DNA of 64,000 bases from Drosophila pseudoobscura (lineage: Eukaryota > Arthropoda > Insecta > Diptera > Drosophilidae). Location: contig NC_046680.1 in the NCBI RefSeq assembly GCF_009870125.1, forward strand, positions 8,928,001 through 8,992,000, written 5' to 3'. Below, one piece after another: positions 1 to 12,177 of the stretch; the stretch's first letter is position 1, and every line of letters starts with the position of its first letter. The translations under genes were made by a program, and so were the position numbers. The notes beneath the pieces were generated by a model. The model had not been told where the DNA came from, did not search any database, and was given only the letters and a program-made list of their open reading frames with translations.

Positions 1-2774
1 GGCGGAGAGGCGCCAATGGACTGCGTTCAGGTACACGTCCTGTCTGCATCTGATAAACGCCTTCGGAAAACAAGTTTAATTAAAATACACACCCATTCGG
101 CGCTTAGACGTCAAGGGCCGTCAACGAGTTCGTTTATTTTCCAGCACCTGCGAGGCGCAAAACATAACAAATACTATACAGACGGGGGGTGAGTGACAGG
201 CAGGTATTCATGGATACACTGGCAAAATGATATCTGAGATCTCGCTCTTATCTATCGACATATTCCTAGCCATTGAAATGCAGAGCATTTTCCTGCCGTG
301 TAGCTCTCTCTACACCCCACCCATTCTTCCCGTCACACTCTTTGTTTGCTTTGACATGTTGCCCGAACGGCAAATAAACATTCGTATGTATATAAACATA
401 CTCGTACCAACGTAGGGACATCTGTTTATGTTTGTATTTGCCGGCGGCAAACTTATTAATTCCCCCCGCTTTGCTGCGGTGGCTGCTTAATGCTTATCAA
501 ATGCGAATGTCAATCGCCAAGGCATCGACATTCAATGGATGGATGCGAGCATCCATCCCCACAGCAAACCGCACCGAAGATAACTATTCATTTCGATTAT
601 CCGAAGGCAGCAGTACTCGATGAATATTCAACAACTCCGGCCTGGCCATTCTCTGCGAACCTTTGCAGCTGCAGCTGTAAGTAAGGCCAAAAATTGCAGC
701 TGGCACAGGAGATGGAAAATGTGGCCAACGGCAGTGGCAGTAGCATCAGCCGTAACTGCGGATGACTACTGTCCCCCGAAATCAGAAACTAAAAATCCAT
801 TTTCATTAGGTTTTCTCCCCCTCCCAGCCTTGGAGACAGGCGGTGACAGAAAAGTTCACAGAGGAGACTCGGATATATGTATAGACAGATTGATGAGTAG
901 TCCGTTTCGGCCTTTTCGGCCCAGTCCGACTCACTACGATGTTATTTTTGCCGCCCTGTCAGCAATCCTCAGCCAATGGAAAGTGGCATGGGCGTCCTGG
1001 ACGGGGCAGATTAACAGATTATGATCCGACATGAGTTGGAATGTTGTTAGAGAACTTCATTAGCAACATGTGTCCCGTATGCTTGTGTGCTTCGATTCTT
1101 GTTGCGCTCCAGTGCGCAATTAAAGCAATAAAAGTGTGCCCGACTGCACATTGTATGGCCCATGGACAGGACCGGCTATAGAGGCCCCCATCCTGTAAGC
1201 TCTCCTCCCAAGTCCAGGCACTTGAAAATGTTGTTGGGAAAAATAATTGAAACGAATTTTGGTTGCGAAAGGTGCTCTTTAAATAACAGGATGGTTTGGC
1301 TTTTGAAAATAAATAAAAATAAGAAAAAAACTTTTTTGCTAAGTGGAAAAGAAAGAATAAAGAAAAAGAGTATCAGTTCAGGGTATTCCACAATTCTCTA
1401 TAATTATCCATAGCATGAAGGGATTTCCTGTTTTTTATGCCCATTCGAATTTTACGGCTTTATTCAAGTTGTTGCTTTTGGGCAACTGTGATTGAGCCGA
1501 GACCACCCTCTAAGCCGCACTTGTTGGACAGCCGACAATCGAAAACAATCTGAAACAATTTGAAACATTATTTAATGCAATTCCAGCTGGAAAATGTATT
1601 TTGTGTGTTGGTTTATGGGCCGGACCCATTTAGAGGTGGGGGGCACAAGCTGGGAATCAGAAATGAAATGGAAGCAGGAGAGCAACAGAGAAAACCGCAC
1701 GGTGATGTCAAGAGCGGAAATCACCGTTGCGAACGGAGATGGGAAGGGAAATTCGAATGGGAAATCGCTCAAACACGGCCCATTCGATCCCCTACAATCC
1801 CCACTCCCATTCACAATGCATTCAATGGAACAGCATTCCCAAAAGCCACATTGCACTTTATTAAATGCACTCACCGTCACATCCAGGCACAGAGGGGGGC
1901 CCAGGCAGAGAGAGACAGAGCACAGATGACAGACAGAGACAGAAAACAAGTGCGGTCACACTGTAAATTAAATATAAAATGTCCTGCGGACTGTCGCTCT
2001 TTATGCCATGCGGCAGGCCAACAACGATGTCGACATCGGTCAGCAATGCAGACCGGGGCAAAAGTTTCCGTTTCCATTTCCATTTCCCTGCATTTTCGAA
2101 ATTTTCCCGAAGGGGCAGAGAGCGACAAGGGGTTGGGGTTGGTCACATGCCCCTAAAATGCAAAACAAAGGAAAAGTTGACAGTTGGGAAAAAGCAAAAA
2201 CATGAACGAAAAAATCCAAAAAACACCAAAAAAACCAAAAAAACTTTAAGCATGGAAATGCTGCCTGGGGCATGGCAGGGGCATGCAGCATTGGGCAGCC
2301 ACCGACGCACATTGCCGCCGACTTAGTTCTACCATCAACAATTTCAAGTGCACTCTTGTTTTTATACTCGTATTCCCCTTGTAGGACACAAAACAAAACA
2401 ACAGCAACGGGGAAATACGCGTACAGGCGACAAAAGCATTCGAAACGGATCCAGTGGAATGATATTAGGCACTTTTGCATACCACAAAATACTCGAAGTA
2501 GATACAACAGTCTACTTCCCTTGAGATCCGATGCACATCCCTTAAGACCCTATTCGATATACTACGATCCACATCCCAGGAAAACCGATTCTGAAATATC
2601 TTTCCAATTCTCTAACAAAAGTTTGTGTGGTGCACCAAAAGCAAGGGAGACTGGGGATGCACGGGGGAGGGGATGTTGTATGCATTTTGTTGCGACGAGG
2701 AAAATAATTGTAGCATACTCTTAGCAGGGAGCACTCTCAAAGGCCAGGGGCAGTTGGCCAACTAGTCGACATTG

Positions 2775-2839
2775 CCGTTACCGTTACCGTTACCGTTACC
2801 GTTACCAATACCTCTACCAGGACGAGGACGAGGACGAGG
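2775..2839. repeat. Hexamer repeats CCGTTA and GGACGA
   Basis: About five copies of CCGTTA run to about 2806. After a short gap, three copies of GACGAG follow. These are simple tandem repeats with no evident gene. Confidence 0.9.
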
Positions 2840-3042
2840 GCTTGCAGGGACAGACAGGAGCCCGCCATTACTTTGGCTGTGGAGACCGGCTCTCGAGACG
2901 CCTTCCGCTCGGCTGCATACTATTTGAATCTGAAATATAATTTGCTTTATTATATGCACTCACTCGTCACAAATTGGGCGTCACAACAATAAAACGTGCT
3001 GGGCCACAGAGGCAGCTATTCGGAGCCGAGAGCTGAAAGGAA

Positions 3043-3073
3043 TGTGTGTGTGTGTGTGTGTGTGTGCGTGTGT
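3043..3073. repeat. (TG)n microsatellite
   Basis: About 12 TG dinucleotides, then a CGTGTGT continuation. Confidence 0.95.
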
Positions 3074-3270
3074 CTGGGGGAAAGTCATGCAGGAAAGCAG
3101 GAGAGCGTGAGCACGGAAAGCAAAATGCGATTGTGATTGTGTGTTCCGTGGCATAGAAAGTAAAATGCCAAGTCACATATTAATATGCAGACGCTGTTTC
3201 CCAGGTCTCAACTTGGCCGTAAATCACCTGAGCATAGGATTCAGACCCAGACCCAGACCCGGATTCAGAG

Positions 3271-3307
3271 CCAGTGCCAGTGCCAGTGCCAGTGCCAGTG
3301 CCAGTGC
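3271..3307. repeat. CCAGTG hexamer array
   Basis: Six tandem copies of CCAGTG, preceded at 3243-3260 by CAGACC hexamers. Confidence 0.9.
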
Positions 3308-4064
3308 AAAGGGAAACCACAGCTACGCAACAGCTGTTAATTTGCTGCGTTCCCAGCCAAAGTTGGAGCTGAAGTTGTGGCCGAGACCGCAGCAGCCAAA
3401 GTTCAAGTCAAAATGAAGATTTATTTGTCTGGACGGCGGATGTGCTGGAATGAAGACTCTACTACCAGCCCGTCCCTCTCCGCTCTCCGCCCTCCATCGT
3501 GATCACGTGTCTCATTGCAATTTCCGCAGCCGGATATTTGCCCAGTGCGAGAGTCGGCAGGGGAGCCAACTTTGTTACTAATTTGCTGCACAAGTTTCCT
3601 TACCCCGCCCTGCCCTGCCCCTACACTCGACCCATGAGCCCGATGCCAGATGCCAGAAAGGCAAGCCTCGATTTTAATGGCACTTGGACTGCATCTATGG
3701 ATTCGGAATTGGACTAGGACTGGGACAAAGGCCTGAAAAAGATCCACATATCTGTCGACGATGTGTGGACTAGATGGAGATGGACTCGGGATGTCCCACT
3801 GTTGATTCATTCAGATCGTTTTTCCCGAATGTCCCCACTACAAAAAAGATACAAATTTATGATGCATCGCCTATTTGTGATGGAACCTCCCCTTTGGGTG
3901 TCGCTCACGTTGAGGTCCCATCTCTAGCTGCCCAATTTATGATATCTCTCACTCCCAGAACGAAACGAAACCTTTGCAGTCATTCTTCATCATTCTCATG
4001 TCTGTCTGGCAGCTTATGTTTTGTGTTAATGAACAAGTCCTGGGCTGCAACTGGACCCCGATCT

Positions 4065-4156
4065 GGAGCAGGAGCTGGAGCAGGAGCTGGAGCAGGAGCT
4101 GGAGCTGGAGCAGGAGCTGGAGCAGGAGCAGGAGCTGGAGCAGGAGCTGGAGCTGT
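4065..4156. repeat. GGAGCA/GGAGCT minisatellite
   Basis: About 15 hexamers alternate between GGAGCA and GGAGCT. The array is open in several frames on both strands (Gly-Ala, Ser-Arg and Pro-Ala dipeptides), which explains the low-complexity frames seen here. No gene is inferred. Confidence 0.9.
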
Positions 4157-4322
4157 GAGCTGTCTGGGATCTGTCTGATGGCCCGGCACTGGCCCTCACT
4201 CCTCCCCCTCGGGTCGGGTCTATTACGTACTAAATAATTGTGTGTCCATGTCCTGCCTACACTCACTCGCTCCCCTCCCTGCCCTGGCTACTGCCTGTCA
4301 ATTTGTGGCCTCGATAGACACT

Positions 4323-4344
4323 CAGACAGACAGACAGACAGACA
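4323..4344. repeat. (CAGA)n tetranucleotide repeat
   Basis: Five tandem CAGA units. Confidence 0.9.
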
Positions 4345-7300
4345 AATGCAGGAGTCGACTCTTGACAGCCGTTGGGTATGCCAAAAAGTACGTGAGTGGT
4401 TCGTTTTAATTACGTATGCCAACATGCTACATACGAATCGAGTGCGGGGTCTGGTGCATTTTTTTGGGCCAGGCAAGGAAACCAAAAAGTGCCCATTCTT
4501 GAAAGTGCCCTCTCGAAGGGCAGCCATAAATCTGTTTGCTTATCTGCCTGCTGACTGAGCTGAGCAGCGATTCACTCGAGAAATTCACATTCCGAAGCTT
4601 CCGCCTCAGTGCCCCAACGACCCGTGCCACACACAGGGGCAGGCGCACCTGCAAAGCCTTCAAGTGGCTCATTTTTTTGAAAATTGCAGCTAAAAGTTTG
4701 CTTGGAGTTTCATAGACAGTTAGAACGATTCTGGCCAATTAACGATTGTTTAAAAGTTAACATTTTAGGGGATTTTTTTTCTCATTGCTACAAAAAGGTT
4801 TCTTCAACTTGTTTCTCTTAATTAATGCCAAAAAATTGCATTTTAAGACTGGTATAGAATTGCAGAATTTAACGTGTTTGCAGACAAGAGTCGGTATTTT
4901 GAATCTAAAAATATATGAAAATTTATGCGCTTACAAATAAAAAAATGGAATACGTATTGGGACTTTTTATGGATTAATATTTGTGCTTTGGCAAATCAGG
5001 TCACATTTTTTACATTGAAGTGCAAAAATTGAAAGGCTTAATCATGCAGTAACTTTTTTGAAATCATAATTCGATTTTTATTATATTTTGGTATAAAAAC
5101 ATTTTGCTCCCAGTGGATGCTTATACATATAAACACATGTGCATTCTTTAATATAGAAGAAAAAAAATCTTTAAAAAGGTTTTTAATGCATGAAATTTTA
5201 TTCGAAATTCGAAATTTAATGTTTTTGGGGTGTCCTTTTTTTATGCACGCCCCACTGCAAGGGAAAAGAAAAGCCGAATACATTTGTTGCTCCCACTGTT
5301 GCTGGCATTCTTATACGGGGGATGCACACACCCGTAGATCATACGTGTGTGGGTATATAATGTGCGAGTGTATGAGGGGAAATTTGCTTATGTTTTATTT
5401 TCATGGGTGGCGGCAAAGCGGCGTGAAAAGCGACCAAAAGGTGGGGAGATTACAGTTATTGGAGAAAGTCTTGTGACATTGGCCTACGGGACTCTACAAT
5501 ATGGCCAGAATTGATAGTTTTGGGGAAACTCTTTTCTTCATTAGATTTCTTAGTTCAAGGATTATTTTTATCATCCATGAGCCCACGTTAGTGTTGCTAT
5601 TTCTATAGAAATACTTGTGAGCTCTCCCTGTAGTTTCTCTTGGATGGTTATCTGTCAGAAAGTGTCCTGTTTTTGCCATCTACAAGGGGATACTTTCCAG
5701 ATACACTGTGTACCACTTTACACACAAAAGAAGGATGAGCACTTTGCATAAAGTGTCATGTGAGGGCCGAAAGGATCCGGCCAAAGGTTTTATGTCAAAT
5801 TGAAGGACAGGTCGGCCCAGGGCAACGCCGACCGAAACTGAACGGAGCAGGACATGCCAGGATAAACCAGGGCCCACCCACGCACACGTACGCATCTGTA
5901 TAAATTATGCCTGAGCTGCTGCCCGCTCTCCGCTCTCCACTCTCCCCTATCCCTGATGGTGGTCATGGCAACAGGAATCAAGCTCTAAATAATTTAGCAA
6001 AAGGAGCGGACAATAAAATTCCGAACGAACCGAAATGTCATACGCATTCATTTGCATATGATTTGGCCAGGAAACAGTGCCACAAATACCAGGGCCACCA
6101 GTGGCAATGGCAATGGAATCGGTTACGAAAGATACGATTGCAATTGCATCGTGCCTCCTGTACCTGTACCCTCCCTCTCCCTGTGGCCCTGCCTGCCTCC
6201 TTGCAATGGGGATTCCTGGGAGAAAATCTATTTTATATATCTGTTTGCAGGAGCCAGAGCAGCAGTAGTGTGTGGACCAAATTTACAGCATAATTTGTAC
6301 ATTTCAAGTGGATATTAAACACACACTCCTACTATTTATGTATAGCATACATATATGCACAGTACAAAGGTGGCCAAAATAATAGAACCACACAATAATG
6401 GTAGCCCCAGTGCCCTGGGAAACAGGGCCACAAAGTTGTGGATATAATTTCTGAAATTCGACTAATTTAAGTGCAGTGCCTAGTGCCTTAGTCGCTGCTG
6501 TGTGCTCGGCGATAGAACTGTGCAATTTGTTTGGATAATTGCATGGGGGGGCCTGGAAATTGTGGCTTCTGGTTTGGTGTGTCATTTGTTTAGAAATGAT
6601 ACAATATTTGATGATTTGCAAATTTGGCAACATTGCAACCGAACTGGAAATGGAAGTGGAAGGGGATATTCATTGTCCTGTATTGGACGAATGCATTCAG
6701 CACTAAGCCGTAGACAAAGTCGGCTGAAGGGCAAATTGGATGGAAATTCTGAGATATAATTGCATTGTTCATCTCTCCACTGCCATAATTCCGGGTAATT
6801 CTAGGGCCTCCTCCTTAATCCCTCCTGAAACAATAAACATGTTACTGAGCGAAAGGGGAACAGAAGCCATTAATTCTCATTGCCAAATTGATATCCGATT
6901 TAAAATCCAGTTAAAATTGATGTGATTCGCACTGGCTTTAATTGAAATATGCCTACCTTTAATCGTAATATTTGGTTTAAGGAAGGACACTCAATGATTA
7001 TCATGCATAGTATATTCTTCTTTAGAATGAATCCAAAAAGTATATATAAAACTGAAGGAAGGAACTTCTTGACTTTAGCCAGCAGAAAGATTGGAGTTAA
7101 TAGCAATAGATTATCGACATCTTGTATTGTTGTTAGTCTTTCGATACGAATCATGTACATTAAATGCATATTTAAATAGTCTACGCAGCTCAGCATGAGC
7201 ATTTCCATATCCATTTCCATCTCTAAATCCGTCTATATCTCTGCACACCTCCCATCATACTGTTGTCTATCCTTTGATCTCTCAAAGGATTGCCGAAGTC

Positions 7301-9761
7301 GACACCAGCAATGTGTATTAACATACAGAACGCATATAGAGAACAAGTACAGCAGCGTCAAAGCGATGGAATGGGGGTAAGCAGGACACTGGAGATGGTC
7401 CTTCTCCTGCTGTTTATCGGAAAAATTCCACCATGTCTGCAAATTTCAGACTTTGATCATTCAAAACGATACCAGACGGACAAACAAGAGAAGTGTAAGC
7501 GACGATGACAATCAGCAGCGCTGCCCCCTGCCCCACCCTCGGGCTATGCTAATGTCCTGGACATAAGCGTTATTATGTGGCCAGTCGCTGACCACCCACA
7601 GCCCCATTGCGCCAGCCCCATCCACCGGGTTTTCTGCCCCATCTCGTGTGAAGTAATCTAATCATCATCAGGAACACGAATGGCTCATCCCATCCGCCGT
7701 CATCCGCCTGTCGTCTGCAGCATATTGACCGGCACTTGTTTGTTTTTTACACCCGACATTTGTCGAATTCACGGGTATATAGGACTCACTGGGAACTCAC
7801 TGCATTCGGGAGGGAATAGAGTCGGAAAAGGCGAGACAGAGTCGCACTGGCGAGAACTTTTATTATGTGGTGGACCTAGGAACGATCTATCTCCAGGCCA
7901 CAACTATTCCCTTCTAGCAGTAAAGCTAAAGGGTATTCCTTAGCCGCAATACCCTGAAAATCGCTTCTATTTGATTCTTCTTCTGGCATTTCGATCTTTC
8001 TCCAGCTCCGTTCCGGCCACTCTTCTACTCTTTTGGCCAACTGTGGACACGCAAAATTTATGCACATTATTTGTCCTGCCTGGCATGTCGCGTTGATTTT
8101 TGCAGAATCCTTTTGCACAATTCCAAATGCCATTTGTATGCAAACGAACTGAGCTTTATGCCGGCATGGTCATCGTCCCATGCCCATTCCATCAGCGGGA
8201 TGAGGATGATTTGGTACTTCAGCTGCCAAAGCAAGACGTCAAAAGGCAACAGGAAAGTAGCCAAAGAAGGGAGTGACCACCAAAGAGAGAGAGGGAGATA
8301 GAGATAGAGTTTGTGGGCGGGAGACTATGTGTGGATTTATGGCATTACAGGATACGAGCAGTAGATGTGTGTGTCTGTGTACAGATGGAACTATGAAACG
8401 GCAATGCGACAGTTTTTAATATTGCATTTGGCCATCTGTAATGGATAGTTTGGCCATAACTAACGGCAGGGAAACATTTGCTAGAAGCTGACGAATTAAT
8501 TATTAAAAAGGTCTGCAAGATTCGAGATATTTGGGGAAGCCACAAAGACAAGAGATAAAAAGGATATGAACACAAATTGATGCACTCTACAAAGCCTCCA
8601 GGAACCATCTTGATTGATCCCAGATCCCTTTGTCTCAAATCGGGACCAGTTTTCAGTATCCGTCAAAGTCTTGTGTGCTTTCCTCTCATATGTCATGGAT
8701 TCGATTTTCTTTTACGTTTTCCTTCTGAGGTCCTTTGCTCGTGACTCTGTGGCTGAATTGAATACCTTTTCCTCCCCACTTGAGCTTCGGTTGGGGGCGT
8801 CTTCACTCCCCGTTGAGCTGCATTTGACTTCTTGTTTGACCAAAATCCAAAGCGCAGCCTAGGGTCTGAATCGATTCGAACAGAGCAAACAGATCTGTCT
8901 ACAGCTGCACCGATTCCCATTCCCATTCCCATTTCCCGCACCGATACGATACGATACTATTTGTTGCTTTTTATGTATTTTCCATGCTGGCACAACATTT
9001 GCATATTTGATTAATTTGTTTAGCATTTTGGGAGCAATTTATATTCATGAATCGGCGAGTGAGTGTTTTTTCCCACCGACCGTCACTGTCCAATCCCCGT
9101 CAAACTGTTATATAGATACAATTTGTACATTTAATACGAGAATCGATGCTCCGCAGTGTAGCTCCAATTGGAGTTTGCAAAGAACGAATGTCGTGGGGCA
9201 TTGGGGGAGTGGTGTCTTGGCACTCCAACTGTCGAACAATAAATGAAACGTAACTTTTTCGATAATTGTTGATAATATTTTTGTGTGTGGGCTGAAGGGA
9301 AAAACTTGGCAAACGGCTGTATACCCTTGTATTTCTTATGGGTAGAAAATCCAAAAAAATACCGCCTTTTTTTATGCTTCAGAAACGTCTATACGTTTGA
9401 CCGGAGTAATCCGATCAATTGACGAATATACTAGGTATAGGACGTATCCGGAATATATATAGTTTTATAGGTATGTTTAGATGATATTTAAACACTCTTA
9501 TCTTGAAGTATTTTACAAATATCCGATCCAAATCGCAGGACATAAGCCACACAAACAAGGAACAAGTCTTGTCTCTTTGGTTTCTCTCCCCTCTCTCTGG
9601 GACTCCCAAATGTGCAACAGCTGCGGGCAAAGTTTGACAAATAATAAAGTTTTTAATTATAAGCAATGGCAAGACAAGGCAAGACAAAAAGTTTCTTTTC
9701 TCGATCGCATCGAAGGAAAAGACTTTCCCCCACAGTCAAGTGCGTGCCCGCAACTTTTCCA

Positions 9762-9767
<6 letters not shown>

Positions 9768-9795
<28 letters not shown>
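9768..9795. repeat. (GT)n microsatellite
   Basis: An uninterrupted GT run of about 13 units follows GTGTGCGT and is followed by a G-run. Confidence 0.95.
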
Positions 9796-10022
9796 AGGGG
9801 GGGAAATGGAAGTCAATGAAATTAGTGCCGGCAGCAAACGATATGAAACATGCCTCAAGAATACTCGTAAGAGCTGAAGCCAAAGCCAGGCGGAAGTGTT
9901 TGTGTCTGTGACATTTGCATGACCCTCCCTCCGGAACTACCACCCACTATTCACCCTGCCTCTCTTTCCCTCTCTTCCACGAAGTATGCAATAAAAACTT
10001 GGGGCAGAAACTTATTGGTTTG

Positions 10023-10052
10023 CCTCTGTCTCTGTCTCTGCCTCTGCCTCTG
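10023..10052. repeat. (CTCTGT/CTCTGC)n repeat
   Basis: Five pyrimidine-rich hexamers, CTCTGT grading into CTCTGC. Confidence 0.85.
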
Positions 10053-10513
10053 ACCGAAATAATCACGAAGCGGAAACTCAAACAATTTGCGCCGTGGCTG
10101 GAAGTGCAGCTCCAGTCGAGACTCCAGCCAGGTTCCTGGTATATCCCGGCGATTTCCGTTTTGGCCACGGGGAGCCAGGCTCAGTGCGTGAGGGCGAAAG
10201 TTTTGTGCTCCGCGAGGCAAGGTTGCGTCATTGCAGGCGCCATTTCCATCAGGTATGGCATAAAGGGAAGAGCCAACACCCCCATGAAGTATGGGGAAGG
10301 AGAGAAGGCGGCACTTTACGTAATTGGATAAGCCCTTGTGTGCTTTAGGTATGGCCAATAGTGTGGCTAAGCGGCTTACGGCGGATAGTTTGTGAGACAA
10401 AAGGGGTCAACCACAAATGGGCATGGGCATCCCATAGCAGTAGGTGTATTCAAAATGATCCTTCATAGAATTAAACATAAGATTATGCGGCATACAAACT
10501 TCAGTTCCTGGAC

Positions 10514-10519
10514 TTTATT
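10514..10519 (-). terminator. Poly(A) signal AATAAA overlapping the ADGF stop codon
   Basis: On the minus strand the ADGF stop reads TGA immediately followed by ATAAAG. The final A of the stop is therefore the first A of a canonical AATAAA. If used, cleavage about 10-30 nt further on would leave a 3' UTR of only about 20-35 nt. Confidence 0.7.
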
Positions 10520-12177
10520 CACTTGGCTGGGGTCTGTTGGAGAGTCTTGTCTTTGTTCTTGACAACATCGTCGATCCACGCCTCCCAGTTCTTCTTCCAC
10601 TTCTCCATGGCCTTGGCCTTGGCCTCGTCCTTGAGCGCACTGTACCGGATCGAGTTCTTGGCAATGCGCTTGAGGAACTTGAGGTCGGCATTCATGGGCG
10701 CGATGCCCAGGAAGGCCATGTAGAAGTCGTGCGAGAGCGGCGAGGCGCACCATAAGGCGGGACTGCCCGAGCAGATGACCAGCGGCACGTTCTCGGCGAT
10801 CAGCGTGGCCGCCGGATGGTTGCGGTAGTCGGAGCCCAGCTGCAACACCTGGTTGGAGACGGGGCACACCTCGAGGGCGATGTTCATGTACTTGGCCAGC
10901 TGCATCAGCAGCGGGTGCTTGGTGATCGTGTACCCGTGTCCGATCCGCTTCGTGCCCAGCATTATGGCGTCGATCAGGTTCTCGTCCACGTGGGAGCCGT
11001 ACCAGTTCGTCTGTCCGGCGTGGAAGTAAAAGTTGATGTTGTCGGGCAGCTTGATCAGCTCCTCGACGAATTGGCTCAGCGGATGGCCGACATCCTCCTG
11101 GCCCACCAGATCGAATCCAATCACAAAGCCGGGGAACTCTTTCTGTAAAGGCAAAGAAATACGGAGTACAGAACACAGAATACAGGCTCTCTCGCTGTCT
11201 CTCACATTTAGCTCGGTGCATTGCTTGACATACTGTCCGACGACCTCCGGCTGGACATGCCGCAGCGGGGCGTAGATGAGCTTCGCGCCGATAAAGTCCG
11301 GGTAGTCCTTCCTGAAAAGTTTCATCACGTCCTGGTAGATTTGGACGGTCTCGCGCACCGGCAGCTTCTGTCCGTCCAGGCAGTACAGCTGGGGCATCGT
11401 GGTCCGCACCTCCATGTACTGCACCCCGTCCGCGTGGAACTCCTTGAGGGCCTGGTAGTAGTACTCGGCCCAGACGGGGGCATACTGGATGAGGCCGTCC
11501 AGCAGATCGAAGATTCCCATCATGTGGCGCCAGGCCTCAGCGTTGTTCTCGAAGCTCTCCTTTTGATACATGCTGAAGCGTCGCCGCAGGTAGTTGTTGA
11601 GGTTCTCCTCGCCGCGCCGCTCACGGAGCTGCTCGATCGGCTCCCACTGGCCCTCCGGGTGAAGGCCCTTCGTGGGCTTCTGCTCGGCGAACCGGAACTC
11701 AACCACGCAACATCCCTCGTCGATGGTGCACACCCAGAGGTGCTCCTTGTACATCAGCTGGATGAGGTAGTCCGTGCTGCACAACGAGGTGTCGTGCACC
11801 TTGAGGGCCCCCCCCTTGGGCATCTTGGTCAGTATATTGAAGAGCGGAGACCTGCGGATCTTGTGCAGCACCTGGAAGATGTGGCGGCCCGGTGCGAACT
11901 TGCTGGGGTCCAGGATGCCCTTCTGGTACTCCCTCTTCTTCTCGCACATGATCACCTCGTTGGCAGCCCGCTCCTGCAGCGTCAGCTGGATGTCGTTGCC
12001 CACTCCCCGGTACCGCTCGAAGGAGGTGACAATGTCGCGCAGTATTCGGTACTCCTCGGGCGTTCTCTTCCGCAGGTTCGTGGCTCCAATTATCTCCCGC
12101 AACGACAGGATATCCGTGATATCGTGAAATAGACGCATCGATCCGGCAATCCTTGGTGGCCGAAACAGGCCTGACAT
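10519..12177 (-). CDS. Adgf-E: ADGF/CECR1-type adenosine deaminase-like protein, predicted catalytically dead
   Basis: Two coding exons, 12177-11206 and 11142-10519, flank a 63-nt GT-AG intron (11143-11205) and give 531 aa. The ADGF N-terminal domain (about residues 25-90) and the metallo-deaminase barrel (about 110-495) are clear: the MPKG block, HAG motif (H365), RIGHG (H393), CPxSNQ and RNHPAA are all kept. Active ADA/ADA2 enzymes use HxH, HAGE and SDDP. Here these read K126-V-H128, HAGQ (Q368) and SGSP (G450, S451). One metal His, the catalytic Glu and the Asp pair are therefore gone, so deaminase activity is not expected. No signal peptide is visible (N-terminus MSGLFRPPRI), unlike secreted ADGFs. 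The start is the first ATG; an upstream 62-codon frame ends 9 nt before it. The Adgf-E name rests on family traits and on mspo lying nearby, and is moderately sure; the family is very sure. Confidence 0.88.
   Translation of the reverse strand: MSGLFRPPRIAGSMRLFHDITDILSLREIIGATNLRKRTPEEYRILRDIVTSFERYRGVGNDIQLTLQERAANEVIMCEKKREYQKGILDPSKFAPGRHIFQVLHKIRRSPLFNILTKMPKGGALKVHDTSLCSTDYLIQLMYKEHLWVCTIDEGCCVVEFRFAEQKPTKGLHPEGQWEPIEQLRERRGEENLNNYLRRRFSMYQKESFENNAEAWRHMMGIFDLLDGLIQYAPVWAEYYYQALKEFHADGVQYMEVRTTMPQLYCLDGQKLPVRETVQIYQDVMKLFRKDYPDFIGAKLIYAPLRHVQPEVVGQYVKQCTELNVRDSERACILCSVLRISLPLQKEFPGFVIGFDLVGQEDVGHPLSQFVEELIKLPDNINFYFHAGQTNWYGSHVDENLIDAIMLGTKRIGHGYTITKHPLLMQLAKYMNIALEVCPVSNQVLQLGSDYRNHPAATLIAENVPLVICSGSPALWCASPLSHDFYMAFLGIAPMNADLKFLKRIAKNSIRYSALKDEAKAKAMEKWKKNWEAWIDDVVKNKDKTLQQTPAK

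Larger units (their letters stand above)
1..10513. other. Noncoding stretch, no gene recognised
   Basis: No frame here has family motifs, a convincing splice pattern or sustained coding character. The open frames present are AT-rich or microsatellite-driven and mostly lack an ATG. The stretch holds simple repeats (listed separately) and short AT-rich blocks. It could be intergenic DNA or introns of a gene outside the window. Coding exons shorter than about 50 codons would not be visible by eye. Confidence 0.6.

Noticed and set aside
4065..4156. Gly-Ala, Pro-Ala and Ser-Arg repeat proteins on either strand
   Set aside because: Translation of a hexamer minisatellite in every phase; no gene context.
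11221..12132. 303-codon plus-strand frame
   Set aside because: Antisense shadow of the ADGF exon; no independent features.
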